From Bacteroides sp. CAG:1076 (GTDB lineage: Bacteria > Bacteroidota > Bacteroidia > Bacteroidales > Bacteroidaceae), in contig HF993291.1 in assembly GCA_000436795.1 (NCBI GenBank), positions 1 through 27,373 of the forward strand: 27,373 nucleotides of DNA, in the 5' to 3' direction. The position numbers were made by a program, and so were the translations under genes. Positions 7,733-15,264 of this stretch are shown one piece after another (within the stretch, counting starts at the first letter, position 1; each line of letters begins with the position of its first letter). The notes beneath the pieces are model-generated. The model worked only from the letters and a program-made list of their open reading frames with translations, ran no database searches and was not told where the DNA came from.

Positions 7733-8509
7733 TTATAACTCCAGCAGATGCTTCAGGCGGTCGGCGGCCTTTCCGGCATCTCCTTTTTCCTCATTTAGCA
7801 GAGTGACAAATTTACTGCCGATTATACATCCGGAAGCATAGGCAGCAGCTGCTTCGTAAGTTTGTCTGTTCGAAATACCGAAGCCTATCATACGCGGATT
7901 ATGCAGCTTCATCTTTTCAATGCGTCGGAAGTATGCTTGCTTCTGTTCGTCGAAATTTTTTTGTGCTCCAGTGGTAGCTGCCGAAGAAACCATATAAATA
8001 AATCCGTCGGTGTGCTGGTCTATTTCACGAATACGCTCTTCGCTGGTTTCGGGAGTTATCAGCATAATGATACGCAGATTGTAACGTTCGGCTACCGGAC
8101 GGTATTCTTCCTGATAATCTTTGAAAGGCAGGTCGGGTATAATGATGCCATCTATTCCACATGTCTGGCAGCTTTGACAGAAATTCTCAAAGCCGTATTG
8201 CATAATAGGATTCAGGTACCCCATAAGAATGAGAGGAATATTGACGTTCTGGCGGATGTCTTTCAGTTGCCCGAAGAGTTTTTTCAGTGTCATTCCGTTT
8301 CGTAAGGCTTGGGTTGCAGCCTCTTGGATAACTACACCATCGGCCATCGGGTCACTGAACGGTATGCCTATTTCTATCAGGTCGATGCCTTTCTGTTCAA
8401 GTGTTCTGATAACGGTTGCAGTACTTTCCAGGGTAGGGCTTCCGGCACAGAAATATAAGGAGAGAATATCATGATGTTTGCGGTTGAATAATTCATTAAT
8501 ACGGTTCAT
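7733..8509 (-). CDS. trpA: Tryptophan synthase alpha subunit
   Basis: TrpA cleaves indole-3-glycerol phosphate to indole and glyceraldehyde 3-phosphate, and passes indole through a tunnel to TrpB. This 258-residue TIM barrel carries LIEIGIPFSDPMADG with catalytic E46 and D57, and the loop MVSSAATTGAQ. It is the last gene of the trp operon, 12 bp after trpF. It lies at the opposite end of the operon from trpB, although the two proteins form one complex; this is unlike the adjacent trpBA pair of many bacteria. Confidence 0.97.
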   Translation of the reverse strand: MNRINELFNRKHHDILSLYFCAGSPTLESTATVIRTLEQKGIDLIEIGIPFSDPMADGVVIQEAATQALRNGMTLKKLFGQLKDIRQNVNIPLILMGYLNPIMQYGFENFCQSCQTCGIDGIIIPDLPFKDYQEEYRPVAERYNLRIIMLITPETSEERIREIDQHTDGFIYMVSSAATTGAQKNFDEQKQAYFRRIEKMKLHNPRMIGFGISNRQTYEAAAAYASGCIIGSKFVTLLNEEKGDAGKAADRLKHLLEL

Positions 8510-8521
8510 AGTTGTATGGTT

Positions 8522-9142
8522 TTATTTGTTGGTTAATAATCTGAATTGCTTGATAAAATGTTTGAGTTTTGCTACATCTTTGTGTGCCGGAGCAGTTTCG
8601 AAGCCACTGTTCAGGTCGATTCCTGCCCAGGCAGGATGATGAAATCCGGACAAAGCCTCCAGACTTTCAGGGCAGATGCCTCCGCTCAGCAGGAAAGGAG
8701 TGTTACCGTGATAGCTGCTTAGTATATTCCAGTCGAACGATCGTCCCGAACCTCCGTATTCACGGCATGGCGTATCGAAGAGGAAATAATCGCAGTACGG
8801 CACATATTCGTTTGTCCGTTCCACCTCCGAAGAGCTACGAAAGGAGAATGCTTTTATCAGTCTGAATCCTTTTGCCCGAAGTTTCTGACACAGGGCGGGA
8901 GATTCCGAGCCATGCAGTTGAAGGTAATCGAGCCTCAGTTCGCTTGCTCGTGTAATAATTGTTTCATAATCGGCGTTGACAAAAACTCCGATACGCTTTG
9001 ACTGTACGGGAAGATAGAGAGGGGTTGACGGAACAAAGCGTGGGGAACGCTGGTAACAGATAAACCCCATCCAGTCGGCTCCGGCTCTTTCTACTTCACG
9101 GATGTTCTCGGGTCGGCGCATGCCACATACTTTAACTATCAT
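8522..9142 (-). CDS. trpF: Phosphoribosylanthranilate isomerase
   Basis: TrpF carries out the Amadori rearrangement of phosphoribosylanthranilate to CdRP, the third step from chorismate. The 206-residue barrel starts MIVKVCGMRRPENI with the catalytic general base C6; the general acid is D123 in FLFDTP. Phosphate is bound by GGSGRSFDW (130-138) and the late GIDLNSGFE loop. Its ATG overlaps the trpC stop by 4 bp (9139-9142), which suggests translational coupling. In this organism TrpC and TrpF are separate proteins, not the fused TrpCF of enterobacteria. Confidence 0.96.
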   Translation of the reverse strand: MIVKVCGMRRPENIREVERAGADWMGFICYQRSPRFVPSTPLYLPVQSKRIGVFVNADYETIITRASELRLDYLQLHGSESPALCQKLRAKGFRLIKAFSFRSSSEVERTNEYVPYCDYFLFDTPCREYGGSGRSFDWNILSSYHGNTPFLLSGGICPESLEALSGFHHPAWAGIDLNSGFETAPAHKDVAKLKHFIKQFRLLTNK

Positions 9143-9933
9143 AAGGCAGAATGAATATGATGGATAAACTGGCTTAATGCAGTTTCCGGATGATTGGTCT
9201 TCATAAAATTCTCCCCAATCAAGAAGCCTCGGAAGCCCGCTTCACGTAACTTGACGACCGTTTCCGCTTGTGAGATTCCGCTTTCCGAAACCAATACTTT
9301 GTCTTGAGGAAGTTTTTCGGCAAGTCGAAATGAGTTCTCTGTGTCGGTATGAAAGGTTCCCAGATTACGGTTGTTTATGCCTATCATATCTATATGGTCG
9401 TTGATGTATTCCAGTTCTTCTTCCCGATGTAATTCGAGCAGCACTTCGAGTTGCAGTTCGTGTGCTTCGGATGCCAGCATCTTGCATTCGTCCGGAGTCA
9501 GGGCTGCTGCAATCAGCAGTACTGCATCGGCTTGTGCAACCTTGGCTTGTAATAACTGATACCGGCTGATGATGAAATCTTTGCGCAGAATTGGGAGATT
9601 GACTGTCGGACGGGCAATCCGGATATCTTTCAGTGAACCGCCAAAAAACATCTCGTCTGTCAGGATGGAGAGAGCAGCGGCTCCCGCCTGTTCGTAGCCG
9701 TGAGGAATTACGGAGGCGTCGGCTTCGCGGTTAATCCAGCCCTTTGATGGGGAACGGCGCTTGAATTCGGCAATGATTCCGGTGGAAGAAGACAGAAGAC
9801 TCTCTTTCATGCTGCGGGTGGCGGCAATGTTTCCGATGTGGTTTTCGAGAAATGAAGCAGAAACCGCAGCTTCTTGTGCCTCAAGCTCTTTTCGCTTATG
9901 TGCGATAATGTCGGTCAATATGTCTTGATTCAT
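9139..9933 (-). CDS. trpC: Indole-3-glycerol-phosphate synthase
   Basis: TrpC closes the indole ring, turning CdRP into indole-3-glycerol phosphate with loss of CO2. The 264 residues show the family motifs: IAEFKRRSPSKG (E56, K58), ILRKDF with catalytic K118, VLLELH (E167), GINNRNL (185-191), and SESGI (216-220). All key residues are present. It overlaps trpF by 4 bp. Upstream, the 53-bp gap to trpD is filled with an imperfect 22-bp tandem repeat that ends at the trpC start codon, which is unusual for the otherwise tight operon. Confidence 0.97.
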   Translation of the reverse strand: MNQDILTDIIAHKRKELEAQEAAVSASFLENHIGNIAATRSMKESLLSSSTGIIAEFKRRSPSKGWINREADASVIPHGYEQAGAAALSILTDEMFFGGSLKDIRIARPTVNLPILRKDFIISRYQLLQAKVAQADAVLLIAAALTPDECKMLASEAHELQLEVLLELHREEELEYINDHIDMIGINNRNLGTFHTDTENSFRLAEKLPQDKVLVSESGISQAETVVKLREAGFRGFLIGENFMKTNHPETALSQFIHHIHSAL

Positions 9934-9934
9934 G

Positions 9935-10005
9935 GTGACGTTTTTTTTAAATGTGGTGATGTTTTAATAAAAATGTGCTGACGTTTTCAGTTGTTCATGC
10001 TGACG
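9935..10005 (-). repeat. Imperfect ~22-bp tandem repeat at the trpD-trpC junction
   Basis: On the plus strand the words GTGACGTTTT (9935), GTGATGTTTT (9956), CTGACGTTTT (9978) and a truncated CTGACG (10000) recur at 21, 22 and 22 bp. AT-rich spacers between them end in ATGTG or CATG. In the mRNA this reads as repeats of roughly AAAACRTCASCACATTT. The array covers the whole spacer and enters the last codons of trpD. It may come from slippage; a regulatory role is unproven. Confidence 0.6.
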
Positions 10006-10982
10006 AATTTGCAGAAAGTATTCCATGCCCGTCCACTTTCCAGTGACTCTTTTGCCAATGCCACGCATGTTTCTATCGGTTTTTGCGGTTCACGTGCCTG
10101 TATGGCGAACGAAGCATTTATCAGCACGCAGTCGGTTTGTGCCTTGGTAGCCTGATTTTGCAGCACATTGTCGAATATCCGGGCTGCTTCTTCCGGTGTG
10201 TTTCCGCCGTACAGCTCCTCGCGTCGGGCAATGGTAAAGCCCAAATCGGAAGGACGGTATATCGTTTCGTAACGGTTCGTCATGACCTTGAACTCGTCAG
10301 TCAGAGAGATTTCGTCGTATCCGTCGAGGTTGTTGACCACGGCAAAGCCGATGTTTAGACGCTGCAGAGTATTGGTGTAGAGTCGCATTTGCGGAAGATC
10401 GGCTACACCCAGCAACTGATAGGCTGGCAGGCACGGGTTCACGAGCGGGCCAAGGAGGTTAAATAAGGTACGTACTTGCAAAGCTTTTCGAACCGGAGCC
10501 ACGGTTTTCATGGCAGGATTGAAAAGGGGAGCGTGCAGATAGGCCATGCCGCATGCTTCGATGGAGCGGCGCAGCTTGCTTTCGTCGTTTGTAAATTTGA
10601 CTCCATGCTGTTCCATGACATTGCTGGCTCCGCTGACTGAAGTGGCACCATAGTTGCCGTGTTTGGCGACAGCATATCCGGCTCCTGCTACAACGAAGCA
10701 GGCGCAAGTAGAGATATTGAATGTGTTTTTTCCGTCACCTCCCGTACCTACAATGTCAATTGGTTCGAAATCAGAGAAATCAACCGGTACACGGGTCGTG
10801 AGAAGTGCTTCACGAAATCCGGTCAGTTCGTTCACCTTTATACCGCGCATCTGGAATACTGTAAGCAGTGACGCAATCTGAGCTTCGTTGTAGTCGCCTC
10901 GGGTAATACCCTTCATCAGGTTGTATGCCTCTTCGTGCGAGAGTTCTTCGTGGGCAAAAAGTCGTATAAGTATTTCTTTCAT
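9987..10982 (-). CDS. trpD: Anthranilate phosphoribosyltransferase
   Basis: TrpD joins anthranilate to PRPP, the second step of the pathway. The 331 residues have the normal length for the stand-alone enzyme (not fused to TrpG). The PRPP-binding loop GTGGDGKNTFNIS is at 79-91, KHGN at 107-110, and SVSGASNVME follows. The small helical domain occupies roughly 1-70 and the alpha/beta domain the rest. It lies 13 bp downstream of trpG. Its last codons overlap the tandem repeat described at 9935-10005. Confidence 0.97.
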   Translation of the reverse strand: MKEILIRLFAHEELSHEEAYNLMKGITRGDYNEAQIASLLTVFQMRGIKVNELTGFREALLTTRVPVDFSDFEPIDIVGTGGDGKNTFNISTCACFVVAGAGYAVAKHGNYGATSVSGASNVMEQHGVKFTNDESKLRRSIEACGMAYLHAPLFNPAMKTVAPVRKALQVRTLFNLLGPLVNPCLPAYQLLGVADLPQMRLYTNTLQRLNIGFAVVNNLDGYDEISLTDEFKVMTNRYETIYRPSDLGFTIARREELYGGNTPEEAARIFDNVLQNQATKAQTDCVLINASFAIQAREPQKPIETCVALAKESLESGRAWNTFCKFVSMNN

Positions 10983-10995
10983 TGTAGTAACATTT

Positions 10996-11559
10996 TTAGT
11001 GATTTAACCAGTTTTGCATCATTTGCTTGCCATCAGGGGTAAGAATTGATTCCGGGTGGAACTGAATGCCTCGAATATCATAATTCCGGTGGCGCAATGC
11101 CATGACATATCCTTCGCGACTTACGGCTGTTATTTCCAGACTATCTGGAAATCCGTTTGTATCGACTACCCACGAATGGTAACGTCCTACGGGAATTTCG
11201 TGGGGAAGTTGGTGGAAGATGTAATCGTCGGCAGTAATGGTAACCGGACTTTGTATGCCGTGATATACTGTTTCGAGATTCGTCAGTTTACCGCCGAATA
11301 CTTCGCCGATGGCTTGCTCTCCCAGACAAACTCCCAGTATGGGTTTGCGTCCGGCATATTTCCGGATTACATCCAGCAATAAACCGGCTTCTTCCGGTAT
11401 TCCCGGTCCCGGCGAAAGTACAATTTTGTCGAACTGTTCCAGTTCGTCCAACTGGAAGCAATCGTTGCGCAGTACTGTTACGTCGGCTCCAAGTTCTTTT
11501 ATCAAATGACTCAAGTTGTAAGTAAACGAGTCGTAATTGTCTATGATGACTATTTTCAT
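10996..11559 (-). CDS. trpG: Anthranilate synthase component II (glutamine amidotransferase)
   Basis: TrpG releases ammonia from glutamine and feeds it to TrpE. This 187-residue class I amidotransferase has the oxyanion loop SPGPGIPEEAG, the nucleophile C78 in GVCLGEQAIG, and the H168/E170 pair in FHPES, so the triad is complete. The nucleophile elbow reads GVCLGEQ where most relatives have GVCLGHQ. It lies 15 bp after trpE. Such subunits can also serve p-aminobenzoate synthesis, but the operon position makes tryptophan the main role. Confidence 0.95.
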   Translation of the reverse strand: MKIVIIDNYDSFTYNLSHLIKELGADVTVLRNDCFQLDELEQFDKIVLSPGPGIPEEAGLLLDVIRKYAGRKPILGVCLGEQAIGEVFGGKLTNLETVYHGIQSPVTITADDYIFHQLPHEIPVGRYHSWVVDTNGFPDSLEITAVSREGYVMALRHRNYDIRGIQFHPESILTPDGKQMMQNWLNH

Positions 11560-11574
11560 TGTTCCTATGTCTTT

Positions 11575-12975
11575 TTATAATTTTTCAGCCAGAAGGATTG
11601 CCTTTTTCAGTGCTCCCAGCTTGTTGTTGACTTCCTGTAATTCGTTTTCTTCATTGCTCAGTGCCGTAATGCCGCCTCCGGCCTGAAACCAGAGCTCGTT
11701 GTTGCGGCTTACAAAGGTTCGGATGGTAATCGCCTGGTTCAGTGAACCGTTTAGTCCGATGAAACCGATACATCCTCCATACACCCCACGATTGTGTGGC
11801 TCTATTTCGCTGATGAGTTGCATGGCACGGACTTTTGGAGCACCACTCAGTGTCCCGGCGGGGAACGTATCGATGAACGTACGTACCGGATTGGTGGTCT
11901 TTTCCAGTGTTCCGCTTACCCGGCTTACCAGATGAATGACATGACTGTAATATTGAGGTTCCTTAAAAAATTCGATGTGGGTATTGTGGCAATTGCGGCT
12001 CAAGTCATTTCGTGCCAAATCGACCAGCATGACATGTTCGGCATTCTCTTTCGGGTCGGCAAGGAGGGAAGCTGTCAGTTGCCTGTCGGTTTCCTTGTCT
12101 CCGCTGCGCCGGGTAGTACCGGCTATCGGATCGATAGTAGCTTGTCCGTTTTCTATCTTGCAGTGGGTTTCGGGAGAAGAACCGAAAATACGGAAACCTC
12201 CGAAATCGAAGTAAAACAGATAGGGTGACGGATTGATGCTTCTTAGTGCCCGGTACAGTTTGAAGTCGTCGCCTTGAAACTTCTGGATGAAACGGCGCGA
12301 GAGAACTACTTGAAAAACATCTCCCCGCAGGCAGTGGGCTATGCCCTTGCGGATATTGGCTTTATGTTCCTCATCGGTCAGTGTGCTGGTCGTTTCCCCT
12401 ATGGGATAGAAATCATAAGTCGTATAGTTCCGGTTGTTGATGGCTTTTTCTATTTCATGGATGTGACTGCTGCCTTCCCCATCTTGCATTTCAATCAGTA
12501 CCATTTCGCTCTTGAAATCGTTGAAGACAATCAGGTATTTGTATAAAATGTAAAGGATTTCGGGTGCGTCGTTCTTGGGGTCGCGGCTGTCTTTTACCGG
12601 AATCCGTTCGAAATAACGTACGGCATTGAATGTTGTATACCCGTACAACCCGCAGTAGCCGGCATATTCTCCTTCTACCCTGAAGCGGGAAAGAAATTCA
12701 TTGATGGCATTTTCTGCCGTAAAAGTGTCACTCAGTGCTGTTTCAATACGTGTATCATCGGGAAAGACTGCTGTGGCCATTCCATGGTTGATGCTGATAC
12801 TTGCTATCGGGTTGAAAGCGATGAACGAACGGTTGTTTTCGGTTCCATGATAGTCGGAGCTCTCCATCAGTGCGCTTTGTGGAAAGAGGTCGCGTACTTT
12901 CAGGTAGGTACTGACCGGAGTATGCAGGTCGCCCAGCATTACTTTATGTGCGGTATGATAAGTATATGTTGTCAT
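11575..12975 (-). CDS. trpE: Anthranilate synthase component I
   Basis: TrpE converts chorismate and ammonia to anthranilate, the committed step. The 466 residues include the N-terminal LMESS (36-40), which matches the LLES-type tryptophan-binding motif and suggests feedback inhibition. The chorismate-binding domain has IAGTTRR (284-290), ENAEHVMLVDLARNDL (310-325) and TLSGAPK (375-381). It pairs with TrpG directly downstream, and trpB lies 25 bp upstream. The feedback motif together with the leader attenuator implies control at both enzyme and transcript level. Confidence 0.97.
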   Translation of the reverse strand: MTTYTYHTAHKVMLGDLHTPVSTYLKVRDLFPQSALMESSDYHGTENNRSFIAFNPIASISINHGMATAVFPDDTRIETALSDTFTAENAINEFLSRFRVEGEYAGYCGLYGYTTFNAVRYFERIPVKDSRDPKNDAPEILYILYKYLIVFNDFKSEMVLIEMQDGEGSSHIHEIEKAINNRNYTTYDFYPIGETTSTLTDEEHKANIRKGIAHCLRGDVFQVVLSRRFIQKFQGDDFKLYRALRSINPSPYLFYFDFGGFRIFGSSPETHCKIENGQATIDPIAGTTRRSGDKETDRQLTASLLADPKENAEHVMLVDLARNDLSRNCHNTHIEFFKEPQYYSHVIHLVSRVSGTLEKTTNPVRTFIDTFPAGTLSGAPKVRAMQLISEIEPHNRGVYGGCIGFIGLNGSLNQAITIRTFVSRNNELWFQAGGGITALSNEENELQEVNNKLGALKKAILLAEKL

Positions 12976-13000
12976 TGTATTGTAACTTTAAGGGTGAAAA

Positions 13001-14191
13001 TCAGTCGTTGGCCGGTTCATTGTTTAAATAAGTTTCTATATCCTTGTCGCCTCTTCCCGAAACAGTCAGAACAACGATATCTTCGGGCTTGAATGACAGC
13101 TTGTCGAGTGCTCCCAGTGCGTGTGCCGACTCCAGTGCCGGAATAATACCTTCCAGTCGGGTCAGTTCGTAAGCTGCACGGATAGCTTCATCATCGTTGA
13201 TGGCAAAAACGGTTGCACGGTGCTGTTCGGCCAGATTCGCATGCATGGGTCCGATGCCCGGATAGTCCAGTCCGGCAGAGATAGAATACGGTTCGATAAT
13301 TTGTCCGTCCTCATCCTGCATCAGCAATGTTTTCGAACCATGAATGATTCCCAACCGGCCCAGGTGGATTGTGGCAGCCGACATTCCGCTGTCTATACCT
13401 TTTCCTCCAGCTTCAGCCAGTACAATCTTGACACGTTCGTCGTCGATGTAATGATAAATCGTACCGGCGGCATTGCTTCCTCCGCCTACGCAGGCTATCA
13501 GGTAGTCGGGGTAATTGCGTCCCTCGTGTTCTTGAAGCTGCTTTTTGATTTCCTCACTGATGACAGATTGCAGACGGGCCACCATGTCGGGATAGGGGTG
13601 CGGGCCTACGGTAGAGCCGATCAGGTAATAAGTATCTTCAGGATGACAGCACCAGTCGCGGATAGCCTCGTTTGTAGCATCTTTCAGTGTCATGTTTCCG
13701 GAAGTTACGGCTCGTACGGTTGCTCCCAGCATTTTCATTTTCTCCACATTAATGTGCTGACGTTCCACATCTGTCTTGCCCATATATACGATGCACTCCA
13801 TGTTCATCAGTGCACATACGGTAGCTGTAGCCACTCCGTGCTGTCCGGCTCCGGTTTCGGCGATGATACGTTTTTTGCCCATACGGCGAGCCAGAAGGAC
13901 TTGTCCGATAGCATTGTTTATCTTGTGTGCTCCTGTGTGATTCAGGTCTTCTCTTTTCAGATAGATTTTACATCCGTATTTTTCAGAAAGCCGCTTGGCG
14001 AGGTACAGTGGAGAGGGGCGTCCCACATAATCGCGCAGGAGCTGGGCGAACTCTTGCTTGAAGCTTTCCGATTCCATGACTTCCAGATATGCGTTTTTCA
14101 GATCTTCTACGCATTGGTACAGAATTTCGGGGATATATGCTCCACCGAAGTTTCCATAAAAACCGTTCTTGTCTACTTGATACGTTTTCAT
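13001..14191 (-). CDS. trpB: Tryptophan synthase beta subunit
   Basis: TrpB condenses indole with serine to tryptophan using PLP. The 396 residues carry the PLP lysine K90 in [10 protein letters not shown], catalytic E112 in AETGAGQHG, and the phosphate-binding loop GGGSN (236-240). It is the standard TrpB1 class, which works with TrpA. It is the first gene of the operon, about 20 bp after an intrinsic terminator hairpin, so it is the first gene to feel attenuation. The ATG at 14189-14191 gives the expected N-terminus with the NFGGAYIPE motif. Confidence 0.98.
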   Translation of the reverse strand: MKTYQVDKNGFYGNFGGAYIPEILYQCVEDLKNAYLEVMESESFKQEFAQLLRDYVGRPSPLYLAKRLSEKYGCKIYLKREDLNHTGAHKINNAIGQVLLARRMGKKRIIAETGAGQHGVATATVCALMNMECIVYMGKTDVERQHINVEKMKMLGATVRAVTSGNMTLKDATNEAIRDWCCHPEDTYYLIGSTVGPHPYPDMVARLQSVISEEIKKQLQEHEGRNYPDYLIACVGGGSNAAGTIYHYIDDERVKIVLAEAGGKGIDSGMSAATIHLGRLGIIHGSKTLLMQDEDGQIIEPYSISAGLDYPGIGPMHANLAEQHRATVFAINDDEAIRAAYELTRLEGIIPALESAHALGALDKLSFKPEDIVVLTVSGRGDKDIETYLNNEPAND

Positions 14192-14211
14192 AAAAGTGAT
14201 ATTATTGGGGG

Positions 14212-14250
14212 AAAAACAAAAAAGGCTGTCGTAAGTTACGACAGCCTTTT
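14212..14250 (-). terminator. trp operon attenuator terminator
   Basis: On the minus strand an inverted repeat reads AAGGCTGTCGTAA, C, TTACGACAGCCTT (14222-14248). In RNA the loop would be about five nt. It is followed by TTTTTGTTTTT, a clear U-tract, about 20 bp before the trpB ATG. A terminator between promoter and first structural gene is the mark of attenuation. Its 3' half, CTTACGAC (14228-14235), is complementary to the leader-peptide stop region. Confidence 0.9.
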
Positions 14251-14304
14251 GCTATATCTTATTACTATAAGTTAAATGGTATATATACACACGACTGATG
14301 TTCC

Positions 14305-14312
14305 CTTACGAC
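14305..14312 (-). promoter_or_regulatory. Putative antiterminator segment of the trp leader
   Basis: The mRNA reads GUCGUAAG here, covering the last codons and UAA of the leader peptide. It can pair over 8 nt with CUUACGAC at 14228-14235, the 3' half of the terminator, and would then prevent the terminator. It is also the same sequence as the first half of that hairpin, so the two compete. A ribosome stalled on the Trp codons leaves it free; a ribosome at the stop codon covers it. Confidence 0.65.
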
Positions 14313-14368
14313 TTATGAAGTTGCAAGAGGCGCCACCAGAAGAATGTATTTACCATTGTTTGTTTCAT
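14306..14368 (-). CDS. trpL: trp leader peptide with tandem Trp codons
   Basis: A 20-residue ORF reads MKQTMVNTFFWWRLLQLHKS and ends in TAA. It has two adjacent TGG codons at residues 11-12, far above chance for so short a peptide, and lies between the trp promoter and the attenuator terminator. The peptide itself probably has no function; its translation would report charged tRNA-Trp levels. The ATG (14366-14368) is about 32 bp after the -7 element. A second in-frame ATG at residue 5 is possible and would not change the model. Downstream of the second Trp codon, 20 nt separate it from the antiterminator segment, just beyond a stalled ribosome. Confidence 0.85.
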   Translation of the reverse strand: MKQTMVNTFFWWRLLQLHKS

Positions 14369-14399
14369 GACGTGTAAATTATAAATTGATTATCGATTG

Positions 14400-14430
14400 C
14401 AAATGTAGAGATAAAAATGGAATATCCAAA
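14400..14430 (-). promoter_or_regulatory. Promoter of the trp operon
   Basis: On the minus strand TTTG (14427-14430), 19 bp, then TACATTTG (14400-14407) match both parts of the Bacteroidetes promoter consensus with ideal spacing. Transcription would start near 14393, giving a leader of about 200 nt before trpB. The sequence upstream to 14627 shows no gene or clear site. Confidence 0.8.
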
Positions 14431-14627
14431 TAAAAGAAAAACTTTTTTGCAAAAAAACTGTCTATAATGCACAAAGCTGTTTGCCTTTGCTGCAGGCTGT
14501 CGGGTTTCGGACAGGAAGACGACCTGTTTAGTGTACCTCTCTGAAGTGAAGTTTTTATCGGAAGAAGCCGAATATTTCTTGTGAGTAAGAAAAAATCATC
14601 AGGACATTGGGCAAATCGGTTCTGAAA

Positions 14628-14659
14628 TTTGTTTATGTACGAATAATAAGGTATATTCG
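14628..14659 (+). promoter_or_regulatory. Likely promoter of the DUF308 gene
   Basis: TTTG (14628-14631), 20 bp, then TATATTCG (14652-14659) fit the consensus with one mismatch in the -7 element. It lies 25 bp before the ATG at 14685. Confidence 0.55.
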
Positions 14660-14684
14660 TATTATAATAAATTTTAGCTGACAT

Positions 14685-15242
14685 ATGAAATCATTAAGTT
14701 ATGCTGCCCTGGGCAGCGTGTGTGCACTGGTAATCGGAATATTGCTGGTGATATGGCCTGAAGCTGCCATTATTTATCTTGTCATCACGGTAGGAGTGCT
14801 TTTCTTGTTGCCGGGCCTGATGGGATTGTTATCCTATGTTTTTTATCGGCGCAGGAATACCGAAGTGGAGAGAACATTTCCTATTATAGCACTGGGCAGT
14901 ACTTTGCTGGGATTCTGGCTGATGATTATGCCGGACTTTTTTGTGAATATTCTGATGTATCTGCTGGGAGTACTTCTCGTATTGGGTAGTTTGTCGCAGC
15001 TGATAAACTTCATATCAGTTCGCAAAATCATAAAAGTTCCCGTTTTTCTATATGTGATTTCGGTCTTGATTTTAGCTGCGGGCATTGTTATCCTTTTCAA
15101 TCCGTTTACGGCAGCCACCATTCCGTTTATTGTTCTCGGAATAGCATCCATCGTATATGCTTTGAATGATCTTATTCGCCTTTTGTTTTATTACGGCAAA
15201 CGGAACAAGAATGTGACGGATGTAAAATTTATAGAGGAATAG
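14685..15242 (+). CDS. DUF308 (HdeD-like) membrane protein
   Basis: This 185-residue, very hydrophobic protein shows six predicted membrane helices in three pairs (about 6-24, 30-53, 65-83, 86-108, 117-137 and 140-167), the pattern of the DUF308/HdeD family. HdeD is linked to acid resistance in E. coli, but the role in Bacteroidales is unknown. The C-terminal tail is charged and cytoplasmic or periplasmic. It has its own promoter and is divergent from the trp operon. Its TAG stop is inside a hairpin that also holds the stop of the convergent AraC-type gene. Confidence 0.8.
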   Translation: MKSLSYAALGSVCALVIGILLVIWPEAAIIYLVITVGVLFLLPGLMGLLSYVFYRRRNTEVERTFPIIALGSTLLGFWLMIMPDFFVNILMYLLGVLLVLGSLSQLINFISVRKIIKVPVFLYVISVLILAAGIVILFNPFTAATIPFIVLGIASIVYALNDLIRLLFYYGKRNKNVTDVKFIEE

Positions 15243-15264
15243 TTGGATTTTTTCCAACTATTCC
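15236..15264. terminator. Hairpin covering both convergent stop codons
   Basis: GGAATAGTTGGA (15236-15247) and TCCAACTATTCC (15253-15264) form a perfect 12-bp stem with a T5 loop. The TAG of the DUF308 gene (15240-15242) and the stop of the AraC-type gene (15258-15260, complement) lie in opposite arms. It probably ends or protects both transcripts, but no strong U-tract follows on either strand, so it is not a textbook terminator. Confidence 0.6.

Noticed and set aside
13121..14275. Long open frame of 384 codons antisense to trpB, plus other antisense frames over trpE and trpD
   Set aside because: They lie opposite well-supported trp genes and their products resemble no family; such frames arise from codon bias of the real gene.
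14379..14684. 101-codon frame on the minus strand upstream of the trp operon
   Set aside because: It overlaps the trp promoter, has no domain or sensible composition, and starts at the DUF308 start region.
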